From: a bacterium
Lineage (GTDB): Bacteria > Vulcanimicrobiota > Vulcanimicrobiia > Vulcanimicrobiales > SCRA01
DNA: 64,000 nucleotides
Assembly: GCA_004297985.1 (NCBI GenBank)
Contig: SCRA01000087.1
Location: 1 to 64,000, forward strand
Reading direction: 5' to 3'
Shown here: positions 17,128 to 25,000 of the stretch, one piece after another
How positions within the stretch are numbered: the stretch's first letter is position 1
Layout: each line of letters opens with the position of its first letter
Notes under the pieces: generated by a model
Databases searched by the model: none
Told to the model about the DNA's origin: nothing
What the model saw: the letters and a program-made list of their open reading frames with translations, nothing else
Made by a program: the position numbers and the translations under genes

Positions 17128-17981
17128 CTGCTGAGGTAGTCCGCGAAGACGGCGCCGAAGATCATGACGAAGAGCGCCGGCAGCATGAAGAGCGCCATCG
17201 GGATGACCATCTTGACCGGCAGTTGCGCGGCCAGTTCCTCGGCGCGCATCATGCGACGGTTACGCGTCTCCTCCGCAAGCTCGGAGAGGACTTTCGAGAG
17301 ATTGGCTCCCAAGCGCTCGGCCTGAACGATGGCCGTCACCGTGGTCGAGAGCTCGAGCTGCTTGACGCGTTGGGCCATCGCTTTGAGGGCATCCGCGCGA
17401 GACCTCCCCAGGCGCATCTCGCCCAGCGCCATGCTCAGCTCTTCGCCAAGCGCCCCCGGCGCCGCATCGATGACGCGCGCCAGGGAAGCATTGAGCGAGA
17501 GCCCCGCATGCACCGTGGTGGCGACGATGTCCAGCACGTCGGGCAGCCGCCTCTGGACGTCCGACTTGCGGGCTTTCATGGCCTGATCCAAGCGCGAGAG
17601 CGGTGCCAAGACGAGCAGGATCGTAAAAACCGCCGTCGCCATGATCGTGAGGTTGCCGTCCACCAGGTGCAACACGGTGATGAGCAGGCTCACACCCAGG
17701 CCGAGCAGGCCGCCGGCGATCATGCGCGCGACGAGTTGGGCGGGATGGACGCGATACCACCCCGCTTCGATCAAGCGCTCACCGAGGGCGCCGCGGCGCC
17801 GCTCTCCCAAGAGGCGATCGAGCGCGGCGAGCTTGCCGGGGTCTCCGATGCGCTTGGGGGCCGAGCCCTCCAGCTCCTCGAAGCGCTTGGCCAGCGCGTG
17901 TTTGGTCGGAATCAACGAGACGGCGAACAGGAAGGCCGCAGCCCCGCCGCACAGCGCGATCGCGAGTATCAACGTGTTCAT
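17124..17981 (-). CDS. tadC: Tad pilus inner-membrane platform protein TadC
   Basis: A 285-residue type II secretion F-family protein. Hydrophobic segments lie at the N-terminus, around residues 85-130 (two helices) and at the C-terminus (MVIPMALFMLPALFVMIFGAVFADYL). The central F domain has ALGEMRLGRSRADALKAMAQR and the segment VTAIVQAERLGANLSKVLSELAEETR, which are typical of TadB/TadC. With TadB it forms the platform on which the TadA ATPase assembles Flp pilins. It starts one base into the tadB stop (TGATG). Confidence 0.87.
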   Translation of the reverse strand: MNTLILAIALCGGAAAFLFAVSLIPTKHALAKRFEELEGSAPKRIGDPGKLAALDRLLGERRRGALGERLIEAGWYRVHPAQLVARMIAGGLLGLGVSLLITVLHLVDGNLTIMATAVFTILLVLAPLSRLDQAMKARKSDVQRRLPDVLDIVATTVHAGLSLNASLARVIDAAPGALGEELSMALGEMRLGRSRADALKAMAQRVKQLELSTTVTAIVQAERLGANLSKVLSELAEETRNRRMMRAEELAAQLPVKMVIPMALFMLPALFVMIFGAVFADYLSR

Positions 17982-18841
17982 CAGCCGTCGAACCTCAGGA
18001 TCTTGGCGATCGCGGCACCGGCCATGACCTCCAAGGCCACGACCGCGCCGATGACCATATGACCGATCGACGTGAAGAGCAACGCCGCCCCCATTTGGTG
18101 CTGCGTCGACACGACGAAGAGGCCGACGAAGATCGGCAGTGCTACCAGGATGTAGCCGCTGGCGCGGCCCTGGGAGGTGAGCGCGCGAATGCGGCGCTGC
18201 AGCCGGCGGCGATCCCTGATGGTCCCGGCGAGATTCTCGAGCACCTGCCCCAGATCGCCGCCCGTCTGCGACTGCACGCGGATGGCGCGCGACATCATCT
18301 GCATCTCTCCTGCGGGGATGCGCTCGGCGAGCTTGTCGAGAGCGTCCAGCAGCGGCACGCCGACGTTCGATTCACCGATCACCCGCGAGAACTCGTGGCG
18401 TGCGGGATCGGCCAGCTCCTCCGTCACGAGCACCATCGCTTGACGCAGGCCCAGTCCGACGCGCAGCGAGCTGGACATCATGCGCAGCACGAGCTCGAGC
18501 TGCCCCAGGAAGTTCTGCTGCCAGGCATTGGCGCGCATGCGCAACCACACGTGGGCGCCACCGGCGGCTAGGGCTGCCACAGCCGCTAGCGTCACGATGC
18601 CGGCGACGAAACTCAAGCGCAAGACGAGCGCCAGCATCACCCAGGAGATGGCGATGATCGCCAGCAGGATCAAGATGAAGTCCTGCGGTCGCACGTCGAT
18701 GTGCGCGGCGGCGATGGCGCGCTCGAGCCCCTTGTGGGAGAACGAGAGACGCTTCATCGCCTGCTCCCAGAACGAGACGAAGAGCAACGCGGCGATCCCG
18801 ATGACTCCTGCGGCGATGGCGAGCGGCATCACGCCTACCAT
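17981..18841 (-). CDS. tadB: Tad pilus inner-membrane platform protein TadB
   Basis: A 286-residue F-family membrane protein with an N-terminal helix (about 9-27), a central pair (about 72-108) and a C-terminal pair. The F domain is marked by LELVLRMMSSSLRVGLGLRQAMVLV and MMSRAIRVQSQTGGDLGQVLENLAGTIRDRRRLQRR. It partners TadC. The start is ambiguous: 18841 overlaps the preceding ATPase gene by seven bases, whereas ATG 18829 lies just after its stop with a GGTAGG stretch ahead. Confidence 0.87.
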   Translation of the reverse strand: MVGVMPLAIAAGVIGIAALLFVSFWEQAMKRLSFSHKGLERAIAAAHIDVRPQDFILILLAIIAISWVMLALVLRLSFVAGIVTLAAVAALAAGGAHVWLRMRANAWQQNFLGQLELVLRMMSSSLRVGLGLRQAMVLVTEELADPARHEFSRVIGESNVGVPLLDALDKLAERIPAGEMQMMSRAIRVQSQTGGDLGQVLENLAGTIRDRRRLQRRIRALTSQGRASGYILVALPIFVGLFVVSTQHQMGAALLFTSIGHMVIGAVVALEVMAGAAIAKILRFDG

Positions 18842-20964
18842 AGCGACCCCGCCGGAGAGAGCGTCGCCAGGCGGCGGAAGTCGTACTCGATCCCCAGCTC
18901 TTCGAAGCGCCGTAACGCCTGGGGCTGCACGCCCGTGAAGAGGAAGTCGCCCTTGACGCGATTCTCCGCGTCCATGCCGTGCTGCTCGAAGCGCACCAGG
19001 TCCTGCATGGTGACGACGTCTCCCTCCATACCGACCACCTCGGTCAGGCTGATGACCTTACGGGAGCCGTCGCGCAGACGCGCCACCTGCACCACCAGGT
19101 CGAGGGCGCTTGCAATCTGCTCGCGGATCGCGCGCACGGGCAGATCGAAGCCGGCCATCATCACCATGGTCTCGATACGCGCCATCGCATCGCGCGCCGT
19201 GTTCGCGTGCGCGGTGGTCAGCGAGCCGTCGTGGCCGGTGTTCATCGCCTGAAGCATGTCGAGCGCCTCGCCGCCGCGGCATTCGCCCACCACGATGCGG
19301 TCGGGACGCATGCGCAACGAGTTGCGGACGAGGTCGCGGATCTTGATCTCTCCGCGCCCTTCGATGTTCGCGGGGCGGGCCTCCAGCCGGACGACGTGCG
19401 TCTGTTTGAGTTTCAGCTCGGCGGCGTCCTCGATGGTGACGATGCGCTCGTGGTCCGGAATGAAGCTCGAGACGACGTTCAACAGCGTGGTCTTGCCGGA
19501 GCCGGTTCCGCCGCTGATCGCGATGTTCAGCCGGCCCTGCACGGCGGCGCGCAGAAAATCGAGCATCGGCTCGTTGAGCGTGCCGAGACGCAGATAGTCT
19601 TCCGCTTCGAGGCGTTTGGTACCGAAGCGGCGGATCGTGAGCGTGGCGCCGTCGATCGAGAGCGGCTCGATGATCGCGTTGACGCGCGAGCCGTCTGGAA
19701 GGCGGGCATCGACCAAGGGCACCGCCTCGTCGACGCGCCGCCCGAGCGGAGCGAGGATGCGCTCGATGACCAAGCGCAGCTGCTGCGCGTCCGTGAAACG
19801 TTTGTTGGTCAGCTCGATGTGTCCGCCCCGCTCCACGTAGATGCGCTGGTGGCCATTGACCATGATCTCGGTGACGCGCTGGTCGCGCATGAGATCCTCG
19901 AGCGGACCGTAGCCCAGCGCCTCGTCCACGATCTCCTGACGCAGCAGCGCCGCGTCCTCCGCGGAGCCCACGTCACTGCGCTCGGCCAAGAGGCGCTGGA
20001 CGACGCCGCCGACCTGCATCCGGAGCTCGTTCTGCTTTTGTTGGTCCGTGTGGGCGCGGCTGAGCGCCACCACGTCGACTTCCTTGGAGATGCGCGCGTG
20101 GATATCGGTTTTCAAGATGTCCCGTGCTTGGCGCGCGAGGTCTCCCTGACGTCGCTGGGGTTCGACCTCGATGACGCTCTCCGGTGCCGTCGCCCCGTTC
20201 GCGTGGCCGTTGCCGGAGAGGGCGGAGGCCTCCGCCGCCGGGCGCGCATCGGTAGGGCGCTCGCGCCGCTCGGGATGCGGCAACGGCAGGGAGACGGAAA
20301 GCTGACGATGGTTGGCCAGCGGCGGCTCGCCCAGCAGGCGCGTCGCCAACGCCTCCACGGCACGCCCGCGCCCACGGTCGTAGACGTTGGGCAGCTCCGC
20401 CGTCATCGTGATCTCGAGCAGCTGCTCGAGCTCGTGGCGGGAGAGCGCCGGCCGCGGATCGCGCTGATTGAGCAGCGGGAGGACCCCCGTCATCGCGACG
20501 CCCAGCTGCAGGAGCTCCTTGAAGAGCGCCCGCGCGCTCGTTGCACCCAGCGCACTGGGCTCGATGACGGCGAGGAAGCGCGAGGCACGGGCGACGATCG
20601 GGCGCGCGGCTGCGGCGAACGGCTGCGGCGCGTCGACGATGATGTTGGCCTGATCCCCTAGCGCCCGCATCGCTTGCTCCACGTGCTCGGCGCGCAACGC
20701 GAAGCCGCCGTCCAGGTTGCGGGCCAATTCGACGACGGTGATGCCGTGGGTCGAGGCGGTCGGCACGTCGGACTCGACGCGCGCATCATCGAGCTTGCGC
20801 ACGACGTCGAGAAGGACCGCGACGCTTCGGCGCCCCTGCAGATCACCGTCGACGAGCGCGACGCGGCCGCCGTGGCGCTGCATCGCCTGCGCCAGCTCGA
20901 CGGCCAGCGTGGTCGTGCCGCAACCGCCCTTGACTCCCGTGATGACGAAGATCGCGCCGCTCAC
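18835..20964 (-). CDS. Fused TadZ-like and TadA/CpaF pilus ATPase
   Basis: A 709-residue fusion. Residues 1 to about 215 form a MinD/ParA-like domain with the deviant Walker A GVKGGCGTTTLAVEL (10-24), as in CpaE/TadZ proteins that position the pilus machine. A variable linker of about 70 residues follows. From about 290 comes a complete TadA/CpaF secretion ATPase: the N-terminal region ending GYGPLEDLMRDQRVTEIMVNG, Walker A GGTGSGKTTLLN near 483, the Asp box IVTIEDAAELKL, Walker B DRIVVGECRGGEALDML, and the His-containing GSLTTAHANTARDAM. TadA hydrolyses ATP to drive Flp assembly. The start is GTG at 20964, overlapping the cpaB stop as GTGA. In most Tad loci these two proteins are separate genes. 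Confidence 0.88.
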   Translation of the reverse strand: MSGAIFVITGVKGGCGTTTLAVELAQAMQRHGGRVALVDGDLQGRRSVAVLLDVVRKLDDARVESDVPTASTHGITVVELARNLDGGFALRAEHVEQAMRALGDQANIIVDAPQPFAAAARPIVARASRFLAVIEPSALGATSARALFKELLQLGVAMTGVLPLLNQRDPRPALSRHELEQLLEITMTAELPNVYDRGRGRAVEALATRLLGEPPLANHRQLSVSLPLPHPERRERPTDARPAAEASALSGNGHANGATAPESVIEVEPQRRQGDLARQARDILKTDIHARISKEVDVVALSRAHTDQQKQNELRMQVGGVVQRLLAERSDVGSAEDAALLRQEIVDEALGYGPLEDLMRDQRVTEIMVNGHQRIYVERGGHIELTNKRFTDAQQLRLVIERILAPLGRRVDEAVPLVDARLPDGSRVNAIIEPLSIDGATLTIRRFGTKRLEAEDYLRLGTLNEPMLDFLRAAVQGRLNIAISGGTGSGKTTLLNVVSSFIPDHERIVTIEDAAELKLKQTHVVRLEARPANIEGRGEIKIRDLVRNSLRMRPDRIVVGECRGGEALDMLQAMNTGHDGSLTTAHANTARDAMARIETMVMMAGFDLPVRAIREQIASALDLVVQVARLRDGSRKVISLTEVVGMEGDVVTMQDLVRFEQHGMDAENRVKGDFLFTGVQPQALRRFEELGIEYDFRRLATLSPAGSLW

Positions 20965-21821
20965 CGCGCGTAGGCGCCGCGATCGCTGCGCCCTGCCTGC
21001 ACCACGTGGTCGCCGTCGACGACGGTCACCAGCCCCAGAGCCGTATGCTGACCGGGCGTGTTCGCGCCGCGCGGACTACCGGCCGCAACGGTGCGCTGCG
21101 AAGAAGCCTCCGCCGTCCCAGGCATGGTAAGGTCGAGCGCCTCGGTGGGCTCGGAGTGGAGCGGCTCCCGCGGCGAACGCAACGCCAGCCGCAGGGCGGT
21201 GTTGGCGTCCGCCACAGCCAGCAGGTCGGCCTGCTTCGGAGTCACTGCCAGCGTCACCGTGGTGGAGGACTGCGAGCCTGGAGCGGGGGTGGCGCTCGCC
21301 GTCTCGAGTGCGTTGCCGATAGCCAGCACGAGAATGCCGCGCAGGATCGTGCGCGCCTCGGGTTCGCGGTTACCGATCCGCGGAACGATCGCGATGACGT
21401 CGACGCGATCTCCCGGCTGCATCAATCCGGAGATGTCCTTCACCTGGTCGACGGGAATCGAGACGGCGCGCATCCCGGGTTGGAGCTTCACGGTGAGACC
21501 GACGTCGCTGGGCCGTCCGATCATGGAGCCGGTGATGGTCGTGCCCGCGGGGATCCCGATCAAGGCCAGAGCACCGATGGCTGAACGCCCATCGCTGACG
21601 GCATTGGGTTCCACCTGCGTGCTGGGCCGCGTCGTCTCGCGCACCATCGCCGTGGTGATGGTCGCGCGAGCCGGAATGGTCTCCACGGCGATCACGACCT
21701 TGCGCGGCACCGCCTGAGGCGCCGCGGCGCGCTGCAGCGAGGAGAGGTAGTTCAGCGTCAGCCACCCCGTGCCCAGAGCCAAGAGGATGGCGATCAACAG
21801 AGTCGTACGGCGCGAGTTCAT
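20961..21821 (-). CDS. cpaB: Flp pilus assembly protein CpaB/RcpC
   Basis: 286 residues with one N-terminal membrane anchor (residues 6-25) and then a periplasmic SAF/AFP-like domain (VVIAVETIPARATITTAMV, about 45-63) and an RcpC domain (GMRAVSIPVDQVKDISGLMQPGDRVDVIAIVP). CpaB/RcpC acts in the periplasm with the secretin during Flp pilus export. The Ser/Thr/Pro-rich C-terminus is variable. The start at 21821 overlaps the upstream peptidase stop as ATGA. Confidence 0.88.
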   Translation of the reverse strand: MNSRRTTLLIAILLALGTGWLTLNYLSSLQRAAAPQAVPRKVVIAVETIPARATITTAMVRETTRPSTQVEPNAVSDGRSAIGALALIGIPAGTTITGSMIGRPSDVGLTVKLQPGMRAVSIPVDQVKDISGLMQPGDRVDVIAIVPRIGNREPEARTILRGILVLAIGNALETASATPAPGSQSSTTVTLAVTPKQADLLAVADANTALRLALRSPREPLHSEPTEALDLTMPGTAEASSQRTVAAGSPRGANTPGQHTALGLVTVVDGDHVVQAGRSDRGAYAR

Positions 21822-22342
21822 AACGCGAGCCTCAACATCGGCGCGTAGGTGTGGGAGAAGGCGACGCAGAGCGTCCCGAAGGCGATGGCCAGCGCATACG
21901 GGAGTCTCGCTCCGTTGCGAGGCTCGATCGCGATCGTTCCGGGATAGAGCAGCGGCACCGCGAGCGCAAAAGTTCCGCGCAGCGTCGGGCCGAGCCGCCC
22001 GCTCGCGGCCGCCACGACCAACGCCAGCAGCCCGCCGCCGACGGCCGTGTAGAGCAAGAGCGCCAGCGTATCGGGCCAGGCGAGTGCCGCCGCGACGGCG
22101 GCCAGGAGCTTGACATCGCCGCCGCCGAGCCAGCCGCGCGCGAAGACGAAGCTGCCTAAGACGAACGTCCCGAGCATCGCCGCGAGCGCCGCGAGGACGC
22201 CGTGGAGCCCCGCCATCGCTTGCAGCGTCAGCGCAACGAGCGCTAGGCTCGCCGTGAGCCAGTTGGGGATCCGCCGGCTGCGGACGTCGGTGACGACGGC
22301 AACGGCGACCGCCGCCGACGCCACCCACAGGAATGCAGACAC
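21818..22342 (-). CDS. tadV: A24 prepilin peptidase TadV/CpaA
   Basis: A 174-residue membrane aspartic protease that removes the leader of Flp pilins and pseudopilins. Both catalytic aspartates stand in canonical motifs: TDVRSRRIPNWL near residues 17-28 and GWLGGGDVKLLAA near 68-80. The GTG start at 22342 is chosen because AAGGAG lies eight bases upstream and the first helix begins at once. A longer reading frame from 22444 would run through the intergenic hairpin. Confidence 0.88.
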   Translation of the reverse strand: MSAFLWVASAAVAVAVVTDVRSRRIPNWLTASLALVALTLQAMAGLHGVLAALAAMLGTFVLGSFVFARGWLGGGDVKLLAAVAAALAWPDTLALLLYTAVGGGLLALVVAAASGRLGPTLRGTFALAVPLLYPGTIAIEPRNGARLPYALAIAFGTLCVAFSHTYAPMLRLAL

Positions 22343-22360
22343 GGGAACGACTCCTTGGTC

Positions 22361-22402
22361 AGTGGTGGCCGCCGGAGAGCGCACTCCGCGACGGCCGCCA
22401 CT
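22361..22402 (-). terminator. Strong hairpin between pilin gene and tadV
   Basis: Arms of 13 bases (22361-22373 and 22390-22402) pair with one wobble and one mismatch, and an inner GGAG/CTCC pair extends the stem. It lies downstream of the pilin stop (22463) and ahead of the tadV ribosome site. There is no T-tract. It probably works as a leaky terminator or a 3' stabiliser that keeps pilin mRNA more abundant than the assembly genes. Confidence 0.5.
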
Positions 22403-22462
22403 GCGCACGATCGAACGCGCAGCACGGCTAGAAGCGTGTTGCACATGTCAGATCCTTCAGGA

Positions 22463-22627
22463 CTACTGCAGGTTGTTAGCCGCCTGTTGCAGCTTGTTGT
22501 TCGCGTTGGTGCCGATCACTTTCAGCACGCCGATCGCGACGACGGCGATGAGGGCGAGGATCAACGCGTACTCCACCAGGCCTTGACCCTGGTCATCGCG
22601 GAGGACGCCGACAATATTCTTCAGCAT
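22463..22627 (-). CDS. flp: Flp family type IVb pilin
   Basis: A 54-residue major pilin candidate. A short basic leader ends at Gly14; cleavage there leaves Glu at +5 and Tyr at +6 (G-QGLVEYAL), the Flp hallmark. The hydrophobic helix VEYALILALIAVVAIGVLKVIG follows, then a short Asn/Gln-rich tail. ATG 22627 is chosen because AAAGGAG sits six bases upstream; an upstream ATG at 22657 would spoil the leader. It is the second gene of the minus-strand Tad operon. Confidence 0.93.
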   Translation of the reverse strand: MLKNIVGVLRDDQGQGLVEYALILALIAVVAIGVLKVIGTNANNKLQQAANNLQ

Positions 22628-22658
22628 GGTGGCTCCTTTATCAGCATGAGCGAGCATC

Positions 22659-23084
22659 TTAGGGGTCGCTTCTCGTCGCCGACTCCACGGGAACGGAGAG
22701 CGGCGCGTTCGGCGGCCGCAGGACCAGCGTTGTCTGTGCCTGTGCGGCGCCGGGAGTAGCCGAGGCGACGACGGTCAGCAGACTGCCCGGCATATACGCC
22801 GGCGCCGTCCGCATCTCGACGTCGAAGCGCCCATCGGAGCCGACGGCCAGCGTGCGGCTGGCGACGAACACCGTGGGCAGGTCTTGCGAGATGGTGTCGT
22901 AGAGCGCGATCGTCACGGAGCCGGACGCTGGGCCCGTTCCATGGACTTGCACGGCCTGCGTTCCGACGACGGGCTCCACTTGGAGCGTGAGCGATGCGGT
23001 GGCCGCGCGTCCGCTGTTCGGCATCAGCGCCGTCAGCAGCAGCCCCGCGATCAGAGTCCCCAGTAGGCGTCGCGTCGTGAACAT
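22659..23084 (-). CDS. Secreted Ig-like protein heading the Tad operon
   Basis: 141 residues with a clear signal peptide (RRLLGTLIAGLLLTALMPNSGRA). The mature part looks like one beta-sandwich of bacterial Ig type: alternating hydrophobics, VQVHGTGPASGSVTIALYD, GSDGRFDVEM and YMPGSLLTVVASATPG. I do not recognise a named family. It is the first gene after the divergent promoter, 31 bases ahead of the pilin, so a surface or periplasmic pilus accessory role is likely. The start at 23084 has GGAGGTG ten bases upstream. Confidence 0.65.
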   Translation of the reverse strand: MFTTRRLLGTLIAGLLLTALMPNSGRAATASLTLQVEPVVGTQAVQVHGTGPASGSVTIALYDTISQDLPTVFVASRTLAVGSDGRFDVEMRTAPAYMPGSLLTVVASATPGAAQAQTTLVLRPPNAPLSVPVESATRSDP

Positions 23085-23173
23085 CCGTGTCTTGCACCTC
23101 CGTGCGATCGATGCACCACACTCTATCGGACGCGCCTGCGCCATCGCTAGCCTTCGACGGCAAAATTTAGGCG

Positions 23174-23191
23174 GCGTTAACCGGTTAACGC
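23174..23191. promoter_or_regulatory. 18-bp perfect palindrome between divergent Tad operons
   Basis: GCGTTAACC followed by its exact reverse complement GGTTAACGC. It lies 90 bases from the leftward start (23084) and 157 bases from the rightward start (23348), the expected position for a dimeric repressor or activator controlling both Tad operons. The binding protein is not identified. Confidence 0.6.
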
Positions 23192-23347
23192 GGGTGGAGT
23201 GAAGATGAGCACAGCACCCGTTGTCGCCGCTCACACTCGTCGGGATTCGACCGTCTCATGCTGGATTGCGCCGCGCGGAAGCCGATTGAGAGTAGGCTAT
23301 CGGCACGACCGTCGCCGGTGGTCTACTCGGCAAGGAGGCTCCCCGGT

Positions 23348-24766
23348 ATGAGAGGCACGAGGTTCATCTCCTGCGTCGCCGCGCTCTTGCTGCCATTGGC
23401 GCAGGCGGGTGCGCAAGGGGCAGCCATGCCTGCAGCGACCATATCGCTGCAGTCGGGCCAGTCGACGGTCGTCTCCGCGCCCAATCTCTCGCGCGTGGCC
23501 GTCGGTGACGGCCGGATCGCAGGCGTCGTCCCGGTGGGAACCTCGCAGGTTATCGTCAACGCCAAGGCTCCTGGCCACACCACCTTGATCATTTGGGAGG
23601 GCGGCCAGCGGGTGACGTACGACGTTGCCGTCTCCGAGCAGAGCCTGGAGGAGATCGTCAAGGTGCTGCGCAGCAGCATCACCGCCCCCGGCGTCTCGAT
23701 CGTCACCTTCGAGCACTCGCTGGTGCTCAAGGGCAGCGTTCCGGACGAGGCCAGCCTCCAGAGCCTCGACGACACGGTGGCGCGCTTCTCCAAAGTGCTC
23801 GATACCGATCACGACACCGTCGTCAACGTCGTGAGCGTAGCCCATCCCATGGGGGGCCTCGCCAGCCGGCTCACGGCGATCCCCGGCGCCAAGGGCGTGC
23901 GCATCGACCGGGACGAGAAGGGCAACGTCATCGTGAGCGGTCCGGTGACGGACCGCGCCACCGCGCAGAAGGTCCTCGACGGTGTCCGCGGGCTCGCGGG
24001 GCCGTACCTTGCCGTCGACGGCAAAGTCGTCGACCGCCTCGAAGTCGAGAGCGTCAGCCAGATCGACGTCAAAGTCTACGTGCTCGAGCTCGACCGCACG
24101 GCGTTGAATCAGCTCGGCATACGCCTGCAGGCGGCTGTGGAAAGCCCACAGGGCCTGGTGTTCACGCCGCCCTTCTTCCCCATCGTCGAGAACCCGCAGC
24201 AAGTCGGAAGCGTGGGCAAGGCACTCAACATCGGCGGCTTCTTCCGCACGGCCTTCCTGGCGCCGACGCTGGATCTGCTGCTCTCCAGTGGACACGGCCG
24301 CATCCTCTCCTCGCCGGACCTCGTGGCCATGCCGGGACACGACGCGACCTTCCTGGTGGGCGGCGAGATCCCGATCCCCTTCTCCAGCGGCCTGGGGCAG
24401 GTGAGCGTGGTCTACAAGGAGTTCGGCGTCAAGCTCAACGTCACGCCGTCGCTCCTGGGCAACGGAGACGTCGACACCAAGGTCGCCCCGGAAGTCTCCG
24501 AACTCGATTTCCAGGACGGCGTCCAGATCAGCGGCTTCACGATTCCCGCCCTCAAGACCAGCCGTCTCTCCACCGAGGTCATCACTCAGCCGGGGCAGAG
24601 CATCATCATGGGCGGTCTGCTGCGGCGCGTGGAACAGCGCAATATCCAGCGCGTGCCCCTGCTGGGAGACCTCCCCATCCTCGGCAAACTCTTCCGCTCC
24701 ACCCGGTACCAGGCCGACGACTCCGACGTGGTCTTCGTGATGACGCCGGAGATCGTCACCAGGTGA
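23348..24766 (+). CDS. cpaC: Tad pilus outer-membrane secretin CpaC/RcpA
   Basis: 472 residues with a signal peptide (FISCVAALLLPLAQAGA). The N-terminal CpaC-type domain is seen in ISLQSGQSTVVSAPNLSRVAVGDGRIAGVVPVGTSQVIVNAKAPGHTTLIIW, followed by BON-like repeats and the type II/III secretin domain ending in VPLLGDLPILGKLFRSTR. It forms the outer-membrane channel for Flp pili, which implies a diderm envelope. ATG 23348 is chosen because AAGGAGG lies nine bases upstream. It is the first gene of the plus-strand Tad operon. Confidence 0.93.
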   Translation: MRGTRFISCVAALLLPLAQAGAQGAAMPAATISLQSGQSTVVSAPNLSRVAVGDGRIAGVVPVGTSQVIVNAKAPGHTTLIIWEGGQRVTYDVAVSEQSLEEIVKVLRSSITAPGVSIVTFEHSLVLKGSVPDEASLQSLDDTVARFSKVLDTDHDTVVNVVSVAHPMGGLASRLTAIPGAKGVRIDRDEKGNVIVSGPVTDRATAQKVLDGVRGLAGPYLAVDGKVVDRLEVESVSQIDVKVYVLELDRTALNQLGIRLQAAVESPQGLVFTPPFFPIVENPQQVGSVGKALNIGGFFRTAFLAPTLDLLLSSGHGRILSSPDLVAMPGHDATFLVGGEIPIPFSSGLGQVSVVYKEFGVKLNVTPSLLGNGDVDTKVAPEVSELDFQDGVQISGFTIPALKTSRLSTEVITQPGQSIIMGGLLRRVEQRNIQRVPLLGDLPILGKLFRSTRYQADDSDVVFVMTPEIVTR

Positions 24767-24814
24767 CAGCCGTCAATGCGACCGGGCGACCGGGCTGCTA
24801 TACTCTAGGGTACG

Positions 24815-25000
24815 ATGATCGCCACGCTGTGGGCACTGCTACGGGACGAAGCGGCAAACGCTCTGCCGGAGTATGCGATCATCGCGACCGCCCTGGCGCT
24901 GGGGATGCTGGCGACCATGGCCACCATCGGTCACGAGGCCGGCACCCAGCTTGGCTCGACCAATCAGAACCTCTCCAAATTGTCGGTGAGTCCGCAATGA
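24815..25000 (+). CDS. Flp-type pilin-like protein with Ala at -1
   Basis: A 61-residue pilin-like protein: leader RDEAA, then NALPEYAIIATALALGMLATMATIG. Glu and Tyr stand at +5 and +6 as in Flp pilins, but the -1 residue is Ala14 rather than Gly. The +4 residue is Pro. It overlaps the TadE-like gene by ATGA. It could be a minor pilin, or an unprocessed membrane component if the peptidases require Gly. Confidence 0.8.
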   Translation: MIATLWALLRDEAANALPEYAIIATALALGMLATMATIGHEAGTQLGSTNQNLSKLSVSPQ

